Notes: a model not told the origin generated them from the sequence alone. Positions 7,113 to 16,722 are shown, counted from the first letter of the stretch. The stretch: DNA of 64,000 bases from Rhodomicrobium lacus (GCF_003992725.1 NZ_RZNF01000002.1:797074-861073), one strand, 5' to 3'. Numbers and translations: made by a program.

Positions 7113-8494
7113 CCGCGTGGTTGGGCGATATGAAGGTCGAGGTCGTGCTCGCGCTCCGGCGCGACGCGCACCTGAAAGAGCTGGCTGCCATCCTCGCGGC
7201 CCTTTCGGTCCACCACTTCAGTGTTTTCGTAAAGCCAGTGGATGAAGGCGCCGTCGGCCTCGCCCACGATTACGTCTCGCGTGCGCAGATGCGCCTGAAG
7301 CCTGGCGCGAATCGCCGCGGCAAGCTCGGGAACGCCCTCCCCTGTCTGCGCCGAGACGAGAACAGCCGGATGCGCCGCGTTCGCGGCCCGTTTGCCGAGC
7401 GCCGCGCGCTCATCCTCGGAAAGAAGGTCTGCCTTGTTCCACACCTCGATCACGCGGGCTCCTTGCGCGGCCGCGTCGATGCCGATCTCGGCGAGCACGC
7501 GCTCGACCTCGATCTTCTGCGCCTCCGACGAGGGGCTCGCGATGTCGCGAACGTGGAGGATCAGGTCGGCTTCGAGGATTTCTTCGAGCGTGGCGTGGAA
7601 CGCGACAATGAGTTGCGTCGGCAGATCCGAGATGAAGCCCACCGTATCGGACAGGATGAATGCGCCGCCATCCGTGAACGACACGCGGCGCAGCGTCGGA
7701 TCGAGCGTTGCGAACAGCATGTCCTTTGCAAGCACGCCCGCGCCGGAAAGCGCGTTGAACAGCGTCGACTTCCCCGCATTCGTATAGCCGACGAGCGACA
7801 CGATCTGCTGGTCCGTCTCCTTGCGCCGCTTGCGATGCAGCCGCCGTGTCCGCTCCGACACCGCGAGTTCGTTCCTGATGACGTCGATGCGTTCGCCGAT
7901 GGCGCGCCGGTCCGCCTCGATCTGCGTCTCGCCGGGGCCGCCGAGAAAGCCGAAGCCGCCGCGCTGGCGCTCAAGATGGGTCCACGACCGGACGAGGCGG
8001 CTCTTCTGATAGGTCAGCCGCGCAAGTTCCACCTGAAGGCGGCCTTCCTTGGAGCGGGCGCGTTCGGCGAAGATCTCAAGGATCAGCCCGGTACGGTCCA
8101 GCACCTTTGCGTTCCACGCCTTTTCAAGGTTGCGCTGCTGGATGGGCGTCAGCGGATGATCGACGATCGCCACGCTCACGCCTTCGGCTGCGATGATCGC
8201 GCCGATCTCCTCCACCTTGCCTGTGCCGAGAAGCGCCGCCGGCTTGATCTGCGCGAGCGGGACGGTCCCCGAAAAGGCGACGTCGAGACCGATGGCCGCG
8301 GTGAGCCCCACCGCTTCCTCCAGCCTCTCCTCGCTCGAAAGCGCCAGACCGGACGCGCCTTGCGGGCCGCTCTGGCTCTTCAGCACCGGCACGATGACGA
8401 TAGCGCGCGTCGCACCGTCATCGCCTGCCGTCGTTCCGCCGGTATTGCCGCCCGCGCGCTGCGCGGCCCGTTCAGTGCGTTCGAGCGTTTTCAA
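7109..8494 (-). CDS. hflX: GTPase HflX
   Basis: Ribosome-associated GTPase that splits stalled ribosomes under stress in characterised species. The 461-residue protein has the HflX N-terminal domain (LLGTGKVEEI, about residues 88-97), a helical linker with SRLVRSW and GFGFLGGPGETQIE (about 185-198), and the GTPase domain with GYTNAGKS (P-loop, about 236-243), DTVGF and NKAD. The start is TTG, 6 bp after the hfq stop; I see no ATG that would keep the N-terminal domain. The TAG stop is shared with the CTAG edge of the repeat. Confidence 0.93.
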   Translation of the reverse strand: MKTLERTERAAQRAGGNTGGTTAGDDGATRAIVIVPVLKSQSGPQGASGLALSSEERLEEAVGLTAAIGLDVAFSGTVPLAQIKPAALLGTGKVEEIGAIIAAEGVSVAIVDHPLTPIQQRNLEKAWNAKVLDRTGLILEIFAERARSKEGRLQVELARLTYQKSRLVRSWTHLERQRGGFGFLGGPGETQIEADRRAIGERIDVIRNELAVSERTRRLHRKRRKETDQQIVSLVGYTNAGKSTLFNALSGAGVLAKDMLFATLDPTLRRVSFTDGGAFILSDTVGFISDLPTQLIVAFHATLEEILEADLILHVRDIASPSSEAQKIEVERVLAEIGIDAAAQGARVIEVWNKADLLSEDERAALGKRAANAAHPAVLVSAQTGEGVPELAAAIRARLQAHLRTRDVIVGEADGAFIHWLYENTEVVDRKGREDGSQLFQVRVAPEREHDLDLHIAQPRG

Positions 8495-8500
8495 GGTCTG

Positions 8501-8749
8501 CTATCGATCCTGTACCTGATCTCCGTCCAAGAACGAGATGGGACCGCCGGGCATGATTGTCGAGATGGCGTGCTTGTAGACGAGTTGAGAATGACCGTCG
8601 CGGCGCAGGAGCACACAGAAATTGTCGAACCAGGTGACAATGCCCTGCAGTTTGACGCCGTTCACGAGGAAGATCGTCAGCGGGGTTTTGTTCTTGCGCA
8701 CGTGGTTGAGAAAGGCGTCCTGAAGATTTTGCTGTTTTTCTGGAGGCAT
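8501..8749 (-). CDS. hfq: RNA chaperone Hfq
   Basis: Hexameric Sm-like RNA chaperone that pairs small RNAs with messages; in alphaproteobacteria it also affects nitrogen regulation. The 82-residue product has Sm1 ([16 protein letters not shown]) and Sm2 with YKHAIST, and starts at the typical [16 protein letters not shown] longer frame exists upstream but lacks the family's usual beginning. It lies between dat and hflX in the order ntrX-dat-hfq-hflX that is typical of Rhizobiales. Confidence 0.97.
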   Translation of the reverse strand: MPPEKQQNLQDAFLNHVRKNKTPLTIFLVNGVKLQGIVTWFDNFCVLLRRDGHSQLVYKHAISTIMPGGPISFLDGDQVQDR

Positions 8750-8891
8750 GACCTGTCCATTATTTTCTCGCGGCACTGATGGCCGCTTGCCCAATACACG
8801 CTATTTGCCCCTGTTAGCTCAGTTGTTGCTCGCGCAACCCTTCCGTGGCACCGCAACGCCGCGACGCCTATACCTCCGACAGTCTGCCGCT

Positions 8892-9770
8892 CTACGTTAA
8901 AAGCTGGTGTGGCCTGGAGACCTCAGCCACTCCGTGATAGGCTGTCCTCAAGCCGCTTGCGATCTCGCCCGGCTTCCCGGTTCCGATCGCGACCCCGTCG
9001 ATTTTCACCACCGGCATCACAAGCCCGGATGCGGATGTCTGGAAGGCTTCGCTGGCCGATTTGGCTTCCTCCACCGTAAAAGGCCGCTCTTCGTATTGGA
9101 GACCACGCGCGCGCGCTGTTTCCATCGCAACCTCTCGCGTAATCCCTCGAAGAATACCAGACTCGGCGGAGCGCGTCACGAGCTTGCCATCGGCAGTGAC
9201 GATCCAAGCATTGCAGGATGCGCCCTCGGTGACATAGCCCTTTTCGTCGACGAGCCATGCCTCGTAAGCCCCGGCCTCGCGCGCCGCCTGTCTGGCGAGC
9301 GACTGGGCCAGAAGACCGGTTGTCTTGATGTCGACGCGCTTCCAGCGGATGTCAGGGAGCGTGATCACAGCAACGCCGACCGCCGCTTTCGCATCGCCCG
9401 CCTTGCGCGAAAGCGAGCGCGCGAAGCAAACGACGCCGGGCGCATCGCCGGGGCTCGGAAAGGCGAAGTCGCGCCGCGCCACGCCGCGCGTGATCTGGAG
9501 ATAAACGATGCCGTTTCTCACCCGGTTGCGACGAACCGTTTCGCGCAAGATCACGCCGAGCGAGCGCAGGCTCATCGGCTCGTCGATGCGCAATTCCGAC
9601 AGCGAGCGCTGAAGCCGGGCGAGATGCCGGCGCTCATCCACGAGATCGCCGTCGAGAATCTCACACACCTCGTAAACGCCGTCCGCGAACTGAAACCCGC
9701 GATCTTCCACATGCACGCTCGCCTGCGCGTAAGGGACATATTCGCCGTTCACATAGACAACTCGCGTCAT
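8892..9770 (-). CDS. dat: D-amino acid aminotransferase (class IV)
   Basis: PLP-dependent fold-type IV transaminase, probably making D-Glu/D-Ala for peptidoglycan or reversing it. The 292-residue protein begins MTRVVYVNGEYVPY and has the class IV hallmarks: the GFQFADGVYEV segment near 28-38, the Lys of WKRVDIKTTG as candidate PLP anchor, and EGASCNAWIV near 195-204. The ATG was chosen with a GAAAGG ribosome site; about 50 upstream codons of open frame have no homology sense. It sits downstream of ntrX and before hfq. The exact substrate (D-Ala versus branched chain) is not decided by sequence; the Rhizobiales context favours Dat. Confidence 0.85.
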   Translation of the reverse strand: MTRVVYVNGEYVPYAQASVHVEDRGFQFADGVYEVCEILDGDLVDERRHLARLQRSLSELRIDEPMSLRSLGVILRETVRRNRVRNGIVYLQITRGVARRDFAFPSPGDAPGVVCFARSLSRKAGDAKAAVGVAVITLPDIRWKRVDIKTTGLLAQSLARQAAREAGAYEAWLVDEKGYVTEGASCNAWIVTADGKLVTRSAESGILRGITREVAMETARARGLQYEERPFTVEEAKSASEAFQTSASGLVMPVVKIDGVAIGTGKPGEIASGLRTAYHGVAEVSRPHQLLT

Positions 9771-10013
9771 GGTCTGCCTTTCTGGCGCGAAGGCCGGGGC
9801 GATTCCGCCACGCTCGCACTTCGTCCGATTTTCTGCGCGTGCACCCGTAAAATGGGCAACGCGCACTTTTCCCCGAAAGCGCCCTCCCGCGCAAGTCTGC
9901 TTGCGGCAAGAAACATGCAATTTTACTGCCAAGTTGTATCGAGGTTGTGAAGGAAGCGATGCCGCCTTGAATCGACGCGACGAAACCTGTCGCGCGAAAA
10001 GCCGCGCCTCGCC

Positions 10014-11411
10014 CTAGTGGCGGACTTCTCCGCCCCTTTCGTTGGAATTCACGCCGAGCGCCCGCAGCTTCCTGTGCAGCGCGGAGCGTTCCATGCCGAC
10101 GAATTCCGCCGTGCGCGAGATGTTGCCGCCAAAGCGGTTGATCTGCGCCATGAGATATTCGCGTTCGAAGATTTCGCGCGCATCGCGCAGCGGGAGCGAC
10201 ATGAGATGTTCACCGCCCGAGCCGTTCGACGACAAGGGGACGTTCGCGCCGATATCGTCGGGCAGCATGTCCGCGGTGATGACCGCGTCCGGCTCGCCGG
10301 TGGACATGATCATGACGCGTTCGACGATGTTGCGGAGCTGGCGGACATTGCCCTGCCATTCGTGGCTTTGCAGCACGGCCATGGCATCGTCGCCGATGAC
10401 GCGCGGCGGCAGGCCGGACGACGCCGCGATCTGCTTGACGAAATGTTCCACGAGTTCCGGGATATCCTCGCGCCGCTCGATCAGGGGCGCCACCTTGAGC
10501 GGCACCACGTTGAGCCGGTGGAAAAGATCCTGCCGGAAACGCCCGGCCGCCATCTCGCGCTCGAGGTCGCGGCTTGTCGAGGAAACGAGGCGCACGTCGA
10601 CCGACACTTTCGGGCCGCCGCCAATGCGCTGGAATTTCTGCTCGACGAGCACGCGCAGAAGCTTGCCCTGCGTCTCGACGGGCATGTCGGCAACCTCATC
10701 GATATAGAGCGTGCCGTTATGCGCTTCTTCGAGCGCGCCGACCTTGCGCACCGTCGACCCGGTTTCCTCGACGCCGAAGAATTCCATTTCCACCCGGTCG
10801 GCGGCCATGGACGCGGCATTGACGGCAACGAAAGGTCCGTTCGCGCGGTTGGAACTGGCGTGCAGATAGCGCGCGGCGAGTTCCTTGCCAGAGCCCTGCG
10901 GCCCGGTGATCATCACGCGGCTGTTCGTCGGCGCGACCTTCTGAATGGCCTGCCTCAGGTGATTCATGGCTGCCGATTTGCCGATCAGGTCGGAGCTGTA
11001 ATAGCTTTTTTCCTTCAACTCGCGGTTCTCGCGGCGAAGCTTCGACGCTTCGAGAGCGCGGGCCGTGACGAGCACGAGGCGGTCCGCCTTGAACGGCTTC
11101 TCGATATACTCGTAAGCGCCGCGCTTGATGGCGGTGACGGCGGTCTCGATGTTGCCGTGACCGGATATGATGACCACGGGAAGTTCGGGGTGGTTCTTCT
11201 TCACCCGCGCGAGCACTTCAAGTCCGTCGAGCTTCGACCCTTGCAACCAGATATCGAGAATGACGAGCGATGGGCGGCGTTCCTCGATGGAGCGCAACGC
11301 TTCGTCGCTGTCTTTGGCGAGCCTCGTCTTGTGGCCCTCATCTTCGAGGATGCCAGACACGAGTTCCCGGATATCGGCTTCGTCGTCGACGATCAGAATG
11401 TCTGACGCCAT
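10014..11411 (-). CDS. ntrX: Nitrogen/redox response regulator NtrX
   Basis: Response regulator partner of NtrY, 465 residues: receiver domain with Asp9/Asp10 and phospho-acceptor Asp53 (LVILDIW), Lys105; AAA+ domain with Walker A GPQGSGKE (170-177) and Walker B TLYIDE; Fis-type HTH at the C-terminus (SRTAEFVGMERSALHRKL). The GAFTGA loop that contacts sigma-54 is missing: the segment after EFFG runs straight into VRKVGALEEA. As in other alphaproteobacterial NtrX proteins it is therefore unlikely to be a classical sigma-54 activator. The ATG behind GAGGGAGC was chosen, 20 bp after the ntrY stop. Confidence 0.94.
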   Translation of the reverse strand: MASDILIVDDEADIRELVSGILEDEGHKTRLAKDSDEALRSIEERRPSLVILDIWLQGSKLDGLEVLARVKKNHPELPVVIISGHGNIETAVTAIKRGAYEYIEKPFKADRLVLVTARALEASKLRRENRELKEKSYYSSDLIGKSAAMNHLRQAIQKVAPTNSRVMITGPQGSGKELAARYLHASSNRANGPFVAVNAASMAADRVEMEFFGVEETGSTVRKVGALEEAHNGTLYIDEVADMPVETQGKLLRVLVEQKFQRIGGGPKVSVDVRLVSSTSRDLEREMAAGRFRQDLFHRLNVVPLKVAPLIERREDIPELVEHFVKQIAASSGLPPRVIGDDAMAVLQSHEWQGNVRQLRNIVERVMIMSTGEPDAVITADMLPDDIGANVPLSSNGSGGEHLMSLPLRDAREIFEREYLMAQINRFGGNISRTAEFVGMERSALHRKLRALGVNSNERGGEVRH

Positions 11412-11431
11412 GGCTTGCTCCCTCTTTCCAC

Positions 11432-13756
11432 TCAGCTTTGCGAATGGCTGTCGGCGAGCATCAGCTCCGCCTTGCCGTTCGGCCTCGCCTCGTCCTTTTC
11501 GGTTCGTTCCACCCCGTGCGACACGGGGATCGTCATGCTGATCCGCGCGCCGTGGTCGCAGTCTTCGGTAGCCGGAGCATCGGCGAGTTCGAGAACGCCG
11601 CCATGCTGCTCCGTAATTCTCTGCACGATCGCGAGGCCGAGCCCCGTCCCCTTCTGCCGAGTCGTCACATAAGGCTCGACGAGCCTGTGGCGGTTCTCTT
11701 TCGGGAGCCCCACGCCTGTATCGACGACCTCGATGACGAAGCGATGATCGAGCAGCCTCAGCTTCGTCATCACGCGCCCCTTCCCGCTTTCGGGATTCGC
11801 CGCGCGATACGCTTCCACTGCTTCGCTCGCGTTCTTCACGAGATTGGTGACAGCCTGGGTAAGAAGCCGCCTGTCGCACAGCGCGACGAGCTTCTCTTTC
11901 GGCATGTCGAGCTTGTACTCGATGTCGGAGCGGCTCATCTGGAACAGAATCACCGCCTCGCGCACAACTTCGCGGATATCCTGCTCCTCGAAGACTGCCT
12001 GAGGCATGCGCGCGAAAGACGAGAATTCATCGACCATGCGGCCGATATCGCCGACATGGCGGATGATGGTTTCCGTGCACTTGTCGAAGATTTCGCGGTC
12101 CTGCGTGATCGACGCGCCGTATTTGCGGCGGATGCGCTCGGCGGAAAGCTGGATCGGCGTCAGCGGATTCTTGATCTCGTGCGCGATGCGGCGCGCGACG
12201 TCGGCCCAGGCGGAGGTTCGCTGCGCGACCGTCAATTCGGTCACGTCGTCGAAGGTGAGAACGACGCCGAAATCGGCCTGATCGTCTTTCTCCCGCGTCA
12301 CCTGAACGGCGAAATTCCGCTCCCCCGTCTCGCGAACGATGGTGATCTGGCCATGCACCGGCTTCGTCCGCGACTGGCGGCGCCCTTTCTCGATCACCTC
12401 GCCGAACTCCGGCACGGCCTCTACCAGCGGCTTGCCGATGATTTCGGCGTCATCCGAAAGAGCCAGAAGTTCGAGGCCGGAGCGGTTTATGAGTTTGATG
12501 CAGCCCGCCGGATCGACGCCGATCACACCGGCAGTCACGCCGGAAAGCACCGCCTCGATGAAGCGGCGCCGCTCGTCGAGTTCGGAATTCGCGTTCATGA
12601 TGTCGTCGCGCTGCGTCTTGAGATCGACGGTCATCTGCTTGAAGGTCTGGCCGAGCCGACCTATGTCGTCGCGCGCGAAGCCGTCCTCAAACTGAACGTT
12701 GAGATTTCCCTGACTCACTTCCTGCGCCGCGCCGATGAGTTTCCTGATCGGCATCACGAGCCGGTTCGCAAAGACGAGACCCGTCCAGATCGCCGACGCG
12801 AGCAGCGTCACGGCAAGAAGGACGTACATGAGCGCGAACACGAACTGATATTGGCCACGCGCCATTTCCAGCTTCTGGAAATGGAAGATATTTTGCTGCG
12901 TGCGCTGGAGAAGGCGGAATACGTTCGGGTTCACCGGCCGCACCGCATAGATGAAGGCGTCCTCGAAGCCGTTCAGTTTTTTGATCGCCGCGACGCCGTT
13001 CGCCAGATCCCACGAAAGCGGCACGATACGACCTTCCGCAGCCCGTGCGATGTCGGCGGGAGGCGGAGCCTTGTAGCGCGGACCATCGGTCGACGAGGCG
13101 GCGAGCAACTGTCCCTTTGAATCGATGATGAAGGCCGCCGGCAACGCGCGCAGCGACACGGCGGACGAGAAGAGCCGCTCGAAAGCCGCCTTGTTCTCGG
13201 TGAAGAGCGCAGCCCCGATCTCGACCTCGCGCGCCACATCCACAAGGTCGGAGCGGATCACCTGCCCGCTTTCCTGCAAATATGACTGCGCGACCTCGAC
13301 CGTATTGTTGACGATGCTCTTGACGCGCGTTGAGAAGAAGGTGTCGAAGGTGCGATCGATGGAAACGGTGGCGAAGATCGCAAGCAGTACCGCCGGGAAC
13401 AGCGCCACAAAGCTGAAAACCGCTGCGATGCGGAAGTGAAGCCCCGCGCCAGCCTGCCGTTTGCGCGCCTTCAGGAGCTGGGCGACCTGATAACCGATAA
13501 TGCCGATGATGAAGATGACGAAGGCGGCATTGATGCCGAGCGTCGTCAACACCACCTCGCTCGTCGGATAGACCGAGGTCAGGCCATTGAGGATGAGGAA
13601 GGTCGCGACGGAGGAGGTGATGGCCGCGACGACGACGCCGAGCGAGAGCCAGAAACGCAATGCCTTGCCGAAAAGACGTGCACTTGCCACGCTTGCGAGC
13701 AGCACCCGCACCCGCGAAAACCCTGCATTCAAATGCGCCGGAATGCCTGCCGCCAC
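11432..13756 (-). CDS. ntrY: Sensor histidine kinase NtrY
   Basis: Membrane sensor kinase, 774 residues. Three N-terminal membrane segments (about 33-56, 73-95, 107-128), a periplasmic region of about 170 residues, a fourth segment near 305-330, then HAMP, PAS, a HisKA domain with the phospho-His in [13 protein letters not shown], and an ATPase domain with NLVKNASEA, DTGVGL and GTGLGLAI. Linked in characterised species to nitrate/nitrogen and oxygen responses. The start is GTG, and the family's N-terminus fits. Unlike the usual ntrBC-ntrYX order it is not preceded by ntrC here but faces lipA, so it needs its own promoter. Confidence 0.94.
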   Translation of the reverse strand: MAAGIPAHLNAGFSRVRVLLASVASARLFGKALRFWLSLGVVVAAITSSVATFLILNGLTSVYPTSEVVLTTLGINAAFVIFIIGIIGYQVAQLLKARKRQAGAGLHFRIAAVFSFVALFPAVLLAIFATVSIDRTFDTFFSTRVKSIVNNTVEVAQSYLQESGQVIRSDLVDVAREVEIGAALFTENKAAFERLFSSAVSLRALPAAFIIDSKGQLLAASSTDGPRYKAPPPADIARAAEGRIVPLSWDLANGVAAIKKLNGFEDAFIYAVRPVNPNVFRLLQRTQQNIFHFQKLEMARGQYQFVFALMYVLLAVTLLASAIWTGLVFANRLVMPIRKLIGAAQEVSQGNLNVQFEDGFARDDIGRLGQTFKQMTVDLKTQRDDIMNANSELDERRRFIEAVLSGVTAGVIGVDPAGCIKLINRSGLELLALSDDAEIIGKPLVEAVPEFGEVIEKGRRQSRTKPVHGQITIVRETGERNFAVQVTREKDDQADFGVVLTFDDVTELTVAQRTSAWADVARRIAHEIKNPLTPIQLSAERIRRKYGASITQDREIFDKCTETIIRHVGDIGRMVDEFSSFARMPQAVFEEQDIREVVREAVILFQMSRSDIEYKLDMPKEKLVALCDRRLLTQAVTNLVKNASEAVEAYRAANPESGKGRVMTKLRLLDHRFVIEVVDTGVGLPKENRHRLVEPYVTTRQKGTGLGLAIVQRITEQHGGVLELADAPATEDCDHGARISMTIPVSHGVERTEKDEARPNGKAELMLADSHSQS

Positions 13757-13825
13757 GTGCTTTTGCCGCCCTGTTGCCGTGCCGCATCGGTGCAGTCCGA
13801 GTTTGTGGAAATTGTGGCATATGCA

Positions 13826-13841
13826 TCACATTTTTATGTGA
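13826..13841. promoter_or_regulatory. Palindrome in the ntrY-lipA divergent region
   Basis: TCACAT-tttt-ATGTGA is a perfect 6-bp inverted repeat in the otherwise gene-free 290 bp between ntrY and lipA. It could be an operator for one or both genes; no regulator is identified. The rest of the interval shows nothing I recognise. Confidence 0.35.
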
Positions 13842-14047
13842 CGTGGTGTGGCCTGTGGGTTTCTACACCGGGCGAGGGTGCGACCGCCTGCGGCGAAGCC
13901 GACTTTGCCGGAAGCCAGATCGCGGGTCGCATGAAACCAGACCGAACATGAATGCCGTCGCCGAAACGAAGCGGGCGAGCGGGCGATTTCGTTGCAAACG
14001 CCGTTCTATACCTTATCTTCGCCAGACGAACCCCAAAGGGCGCGACC

Positions 14048-15043
14048 ATGGCAACACTTATCGACAACCGCGACGGGCGAGCCCCAGCCGCTGAACAAGC
14101 CCCGCGCCATCCCGAAAAGGCGCATCGGCCCGACACGCCCGTGCTTCGCAAGCCCGCGTGGATCCGCGTAAAGGCGCCCGGCTCGGCGGGGTATGCGGGC
14201 ACCGCGTCCATCGTGCGCGGCAACAGGCTTCACACCGTCTGCGAGGAAGCAGGCTGCCCCAACATCGGCGAGTGCTGGGAAAAGAAGCACGCGACCATGA
14301 TGATCATGGGCGACACCTGCACACGCGCCTGCGCCTTCTGCAACGTCAAGACCGGCATCCCCGGCGCGCTCGATGCCGCGGAGCCGGAGAATGTGGCGCG
14401 CGCGGTGGCGACGCTCGGCCTCAATCATGTGGTCGTGACCTCCGTCGACCGCGACGATCTCGAAGACGGCGGAGCGGCGCATTTCGCCGCCACGATCCGC
14501 GCCATCCGCGCGGCGGCGCCCGCCACCACCATCGAGGTTCTCACGCCTGATTTCCTCAAGAAGGGCGACCGACCCCTCGAAACCGTCATCGAAGCGAAGC
14601 CCGACGTCTTCAACCACAATCTCGAAACTGTGCCCGGCCTCTATCTCGCCATCCGGCCCGGCGCGCGCTACTTCCACTCGCTGCGGCTGCTCCAGCGCGC
14701 GAAGGAACTCGATCCGACGGTGTTCACGAAGTCCGGGATCATGGTCGGGCTCGGCGAGAAACGAAACGAAGTGCTCCAGCTCATGGACGATCTGCGCTCG
14801 GCCGACGTGGATTTCCTCACCATCGGCCAATATCTCCAGCCGACTCGCAAGCACGCGGCCGTGGACCGCTTCGTGGAACCCGCCGAGTTCGACAGCTACA
14901 AGGCGCACGCCTATGCGAAAGGCTTTCTCATGGTGGCTTCGTCGCCGCTCACGCGCTCGTCGTATCTTGCGGGCGACGATTTCGCGAAGTTGAAGGCCGC
15001 GCGACTTGCGAAGACGGCCAACGGCGTCGTAAGCACCCGGTAG
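14048..15043 (+). CDS. lipA: Lipoyl synthase
   Basis: Radical-SAM enzyme that inserts two sulfurs into octanoyl groups on lipoyl domains. The 331-residue protein has the auxiliary cluster cysteines in [12 protein letters not shown] and the radical-SAM cluster in CTRACAFC (CxxxCxxC). The ATG with AAAGGG ribosome site 8 bp upstream was chosen over a 32-codon upstream extension. It is followed by ratA. The substrates are encoded nearby: PdhB and PdhC both bear lipoyl domains, and LipB is at about 33 kb. In related genomes lipA follows lpdA; here it has been separated. Confidence 0.97.
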   Translation: MATLIDNRDGRAPAAEQAPRHPEKAHRPDTPVLRKPAWIRVKAPGSAGYAGTASIVRGNRLHTVCEEAGCPNIGECWEKKHATMMIMGDTCTRACAFCNVKTGIPGALDAAEPENVARAVATLGLNHVVVTSVDRDDLEDGGAAHFAATIRAIRAAAPATTIEVLTPDFLKKGDRPLETVIEAKPDVFNHNLETVPGLYLAIRPGARYFHSLRLLQRAKELDPTVFTKSGIMVGLGEKRNEVLQLMDDLRSADVDFLTIGQYLQPTRKHAAVDRFVEPAEFDSYKAHAYAKGFLMVASSPLTRSSYLAGDDFAKLKAARLAKTANGVVSTR

Positions 15044-15166
15044 GAGGACGCCGAGAGCTGCGGCGAAATACCCTCTCGCCATGGAGGCGCGCGCGCCTCA
15101 TCCCATGTCATACTTGTAGCAGGCCGCATGGAACGCCCCGGCCTCTCACTCAAGCTTGAGCCGCTG

Positions 15167-15652
15167 ATGCCCAATTTCGAAACGACCCATCGCGTCCATC
15201 ATTCCGCCGACAACATGTTCGCCCTTGTCGCGGACGTGGAGAGCTATCCGAAGTTCCTGCCGCTGTGTTCGGCGCTCCGCATCGAGAAGCGCATTGCGGA
15301 TGAGGACGGCGAAACGCTCATCGCGCGCATGACCGCGTCGTACAAGCTCTTCAGCGAGAGCTTCACCACAAAGGTGCGGCTCAGGCCGGAGAAGCATCTG
15401 ATCATGGTCGATTATCTCGACGGCCCGTTCCGCAAGCTCGAAAACCGCTGGACATTCTTCCCTTCGGGCGAGTCGGCCTGCCGCATCCATTTCTGGCTTG
15501 ACTATGAGTTCCGATCGCTGCCGCTGCAAATGCTGATGGGCTCCGTGTTCGACAAGGCTTTCCGCAAGTTCTCGACCGCATTCGAGGACCGCGCGGACCA
15601 GATCTACCGCACGCCCGCGCAGGCGGAACGGCCCGCGTCCGCCACGGGGTAG
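15167..15652 (+). CDS. RatA/Coq10-type START-domain protein
   Basis: A 161-residue protein of the SRPBCC superfamily (polyketide cyclase/Coq10/RatA group), with the characteristic ESYPKFLPLC near residues 25-34 and a hydrophobic C-terminal helix (MGSVFDKAFRKFSTAFEDRA). Members bind ubiquinone (Coq10) or are annotated as RatA ribosome-association toxins. The MPNFETTHRV start was chosen because family members begin this way; an ATG 13 codons earlier is possible. It follows lipA as in many alphaproteobacteria. The quinone-binding role is more likely than a toxin, but this is inference. Confidence 0.85.
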   Translation: MPNFETTHRVHHSADNMFALVADVESYPKFLPLCSALRIEKRIADEDGETLIARMTASYKLFSESFTTKVRLRPEKHLIMVDYLDGPFRKLENRWTFFPSGESACRIHFWLDYEFRSLPLQMLMGSVFDKAFRKFSTAFEDRADQIYRTPAQAERPASATG

Positions 15653-15663
15653 CGGCGAGCCTG

Positions 15664-15978
15664 CTAATCCGAAAGCCTCATGAGAACGAGCCCGGCAATG
15701 ATCAGGCAGGCGGCGATGACGCGCGCGGGCGTGACGGCCTCGCCCAAAAACGCCACGCCGACCGCGAACGCGCCGACCGCTCCAATGCCCGTCCATACCG
15801 TATAGGCCGTTCCAAGCGGAAGGCTGCGCATGGCAAAGGATAGAAGGGCGAAACTCGCGGTCATCGTGACGACGGTTATCGCCGTGGGGATCGCCCGAGT
15901 GAAACCGTCTGATTGCTTCATCGCATAAGCCCACACGATCTCCAGCAAACCCGCGATGACGAGAACTCCCCAGGCCAT
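15664..15978 (-). CDS. SMR-family transporter (SugE/Gdx-like)
   Basis: A 104-residue inner-membrane protein with four hydrophobic segments and the essential Glu near residue 13 (LEIVWAYAMK). The YTVWTGIGAVG stretch in segment 3 is characteristic of the SugE/Gdx branch, which exports guanidinium, rather than EmrE. Starts at ATG behind GAGGG. It lies 44 bp downstream of cinA on the same strand and is likely cotranscribed. SMR transporters often work as pairs, but no second gene is adjacent. The substrate is inferred from the subfamily motif. Confidence 0.85.
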   Translation of the reverse strand: MAWGVLVIAGLLEIVWAYAMKQSDGFTRAIPTAITVVTMTASFALLSFAMRSLPLGTAYTVWTGIGAVGAFAVGVAFLGEAVTPARVIAACLIIAGLVLMRLSD

Positions 15979-16022
15979 GCTTCCCTCATCCCTCTTCGTC
16001 TCGTGAATGCTTCGGGGCGCTG

Positions 16023-16526
16023 TCAATCGAGGGCGGCGGCTTCGATCAGGAGTGCGAGGGCCGTTTCGACCGAACGAGCGCGCACCTCGTCGCGGCCGAT
16101 GTCGCCGAAGCGTTCCTCGCGATGAAGGAGGCGCACGCCGTTCCCGGTCGTCCGCGCCGCCGCGAAGTGCACGAGCCCCACGGGCTTCTCCGCGCTGCCC
16201 CCATCCGGCCCGGCGACGCCTGTTATGGCCACGGAAACGCCCGCGTGCGAGCGGCCGAGCGCCCCGGTCGCCATGGCGAGCGCCACCTCGCGCGAGACCG
16301 CTCCGTGTTCCGCGATCAGCGCCGGATCGACGCCGAGCATATCGGCCTTCGCCTCGTTGGAGTAGGTCACGAAGCCCCTGTCGAACGCGCTCGACGAGCC
16401 GGGCACCGAGGTCAACGCCGACGCAACAAGGCCGCCGGTGCACGATTCCGCCGTCGCGATGAAAAGCTGCTTCTCTCGCGCCTTCGCCAGCGTCTCTCGC
16501 GCGAGCCTTTGCATGCGCTCTCCCAT
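16023..16526 (-). CDS. cinA: CinA C-terminal domain protein (NMN amidohydrolase)
   Basis: A 167-residue stand-alone CinA C-terminal domain, homologous to PncC, which deamidates nicotinamide mononucleotide in NAD recycling. Visible motifs: TAESCTGGL near residues 25-33, VTYSNEAK, and AITGVAGPDGG near 110-120, all typical. The ATG 6 bp after a perfect AAGGAG was chosen. The N-terminal MoCF-like domain of longer CinA proteins is absent, which is usual in this group. It is upstream of the SMR exporter. Confidence 0.92.
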   Translation of the reverse strand: MGERMQRLARETLAKAREKQLFIATAESCTGGLVASALTSVPGSSSAFDRGFVTYSNEAKADMLGVDPALIAEHGAVSREVALAMATGALGRSHAGVSVAITGVAGPDGGSAEKPVGLVHFAAARTTGNGVRLLHREERFGDIGRDEVRARSVETALALLIEAAALD

Positions 16527-16722
16527 CGCAATCTCCTTCGGCGCCCGCCGAGCGGCTGCCTCCCGACGACGGCACGCCATTCAAACTGACAGTTCGCTGA
16601 CATCCCGCAACAGGGCGAGGTCACACCCCTTCAGCCATAACGGATCAGCCGACACGCAGACGCCGCAGGGATACTGCCTCGCGCGTGTCTAATCGTCGAG
16701 ACTAGCACACAAAGGAAACTCC

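Noticed and set aside
7121..8779. Long plus-strand open frame of 552 codons opposite hflX and hfq
   Set aside because: It is antisense to two well-identified genes, is Arg/His-rich as expected for a GC-rich shadow frame, and has no ribosome site or family match.
8810..8870. TTAGCTCAGTTG resembling a tRNA D-arm upstream of hfq
   Set aside because: No anticodon arm, T arm or acceptor pairing follows within tRNA distance, so it is a chance match.
10014..10020. CTAGTGG at the ntrX stop, identical to the first seven bases of the twin-hairpin repeat
   Set aside because: The similarity ends after seven bases and no hairpin arm follows; it is not a third copy.
15128..15652. RatA toxin of a toxin-antitoxin pair
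   Set aside because: No antitoxin (RatB-like) gene is adjacent; the context after lipA favours a Coq10-like START protein.
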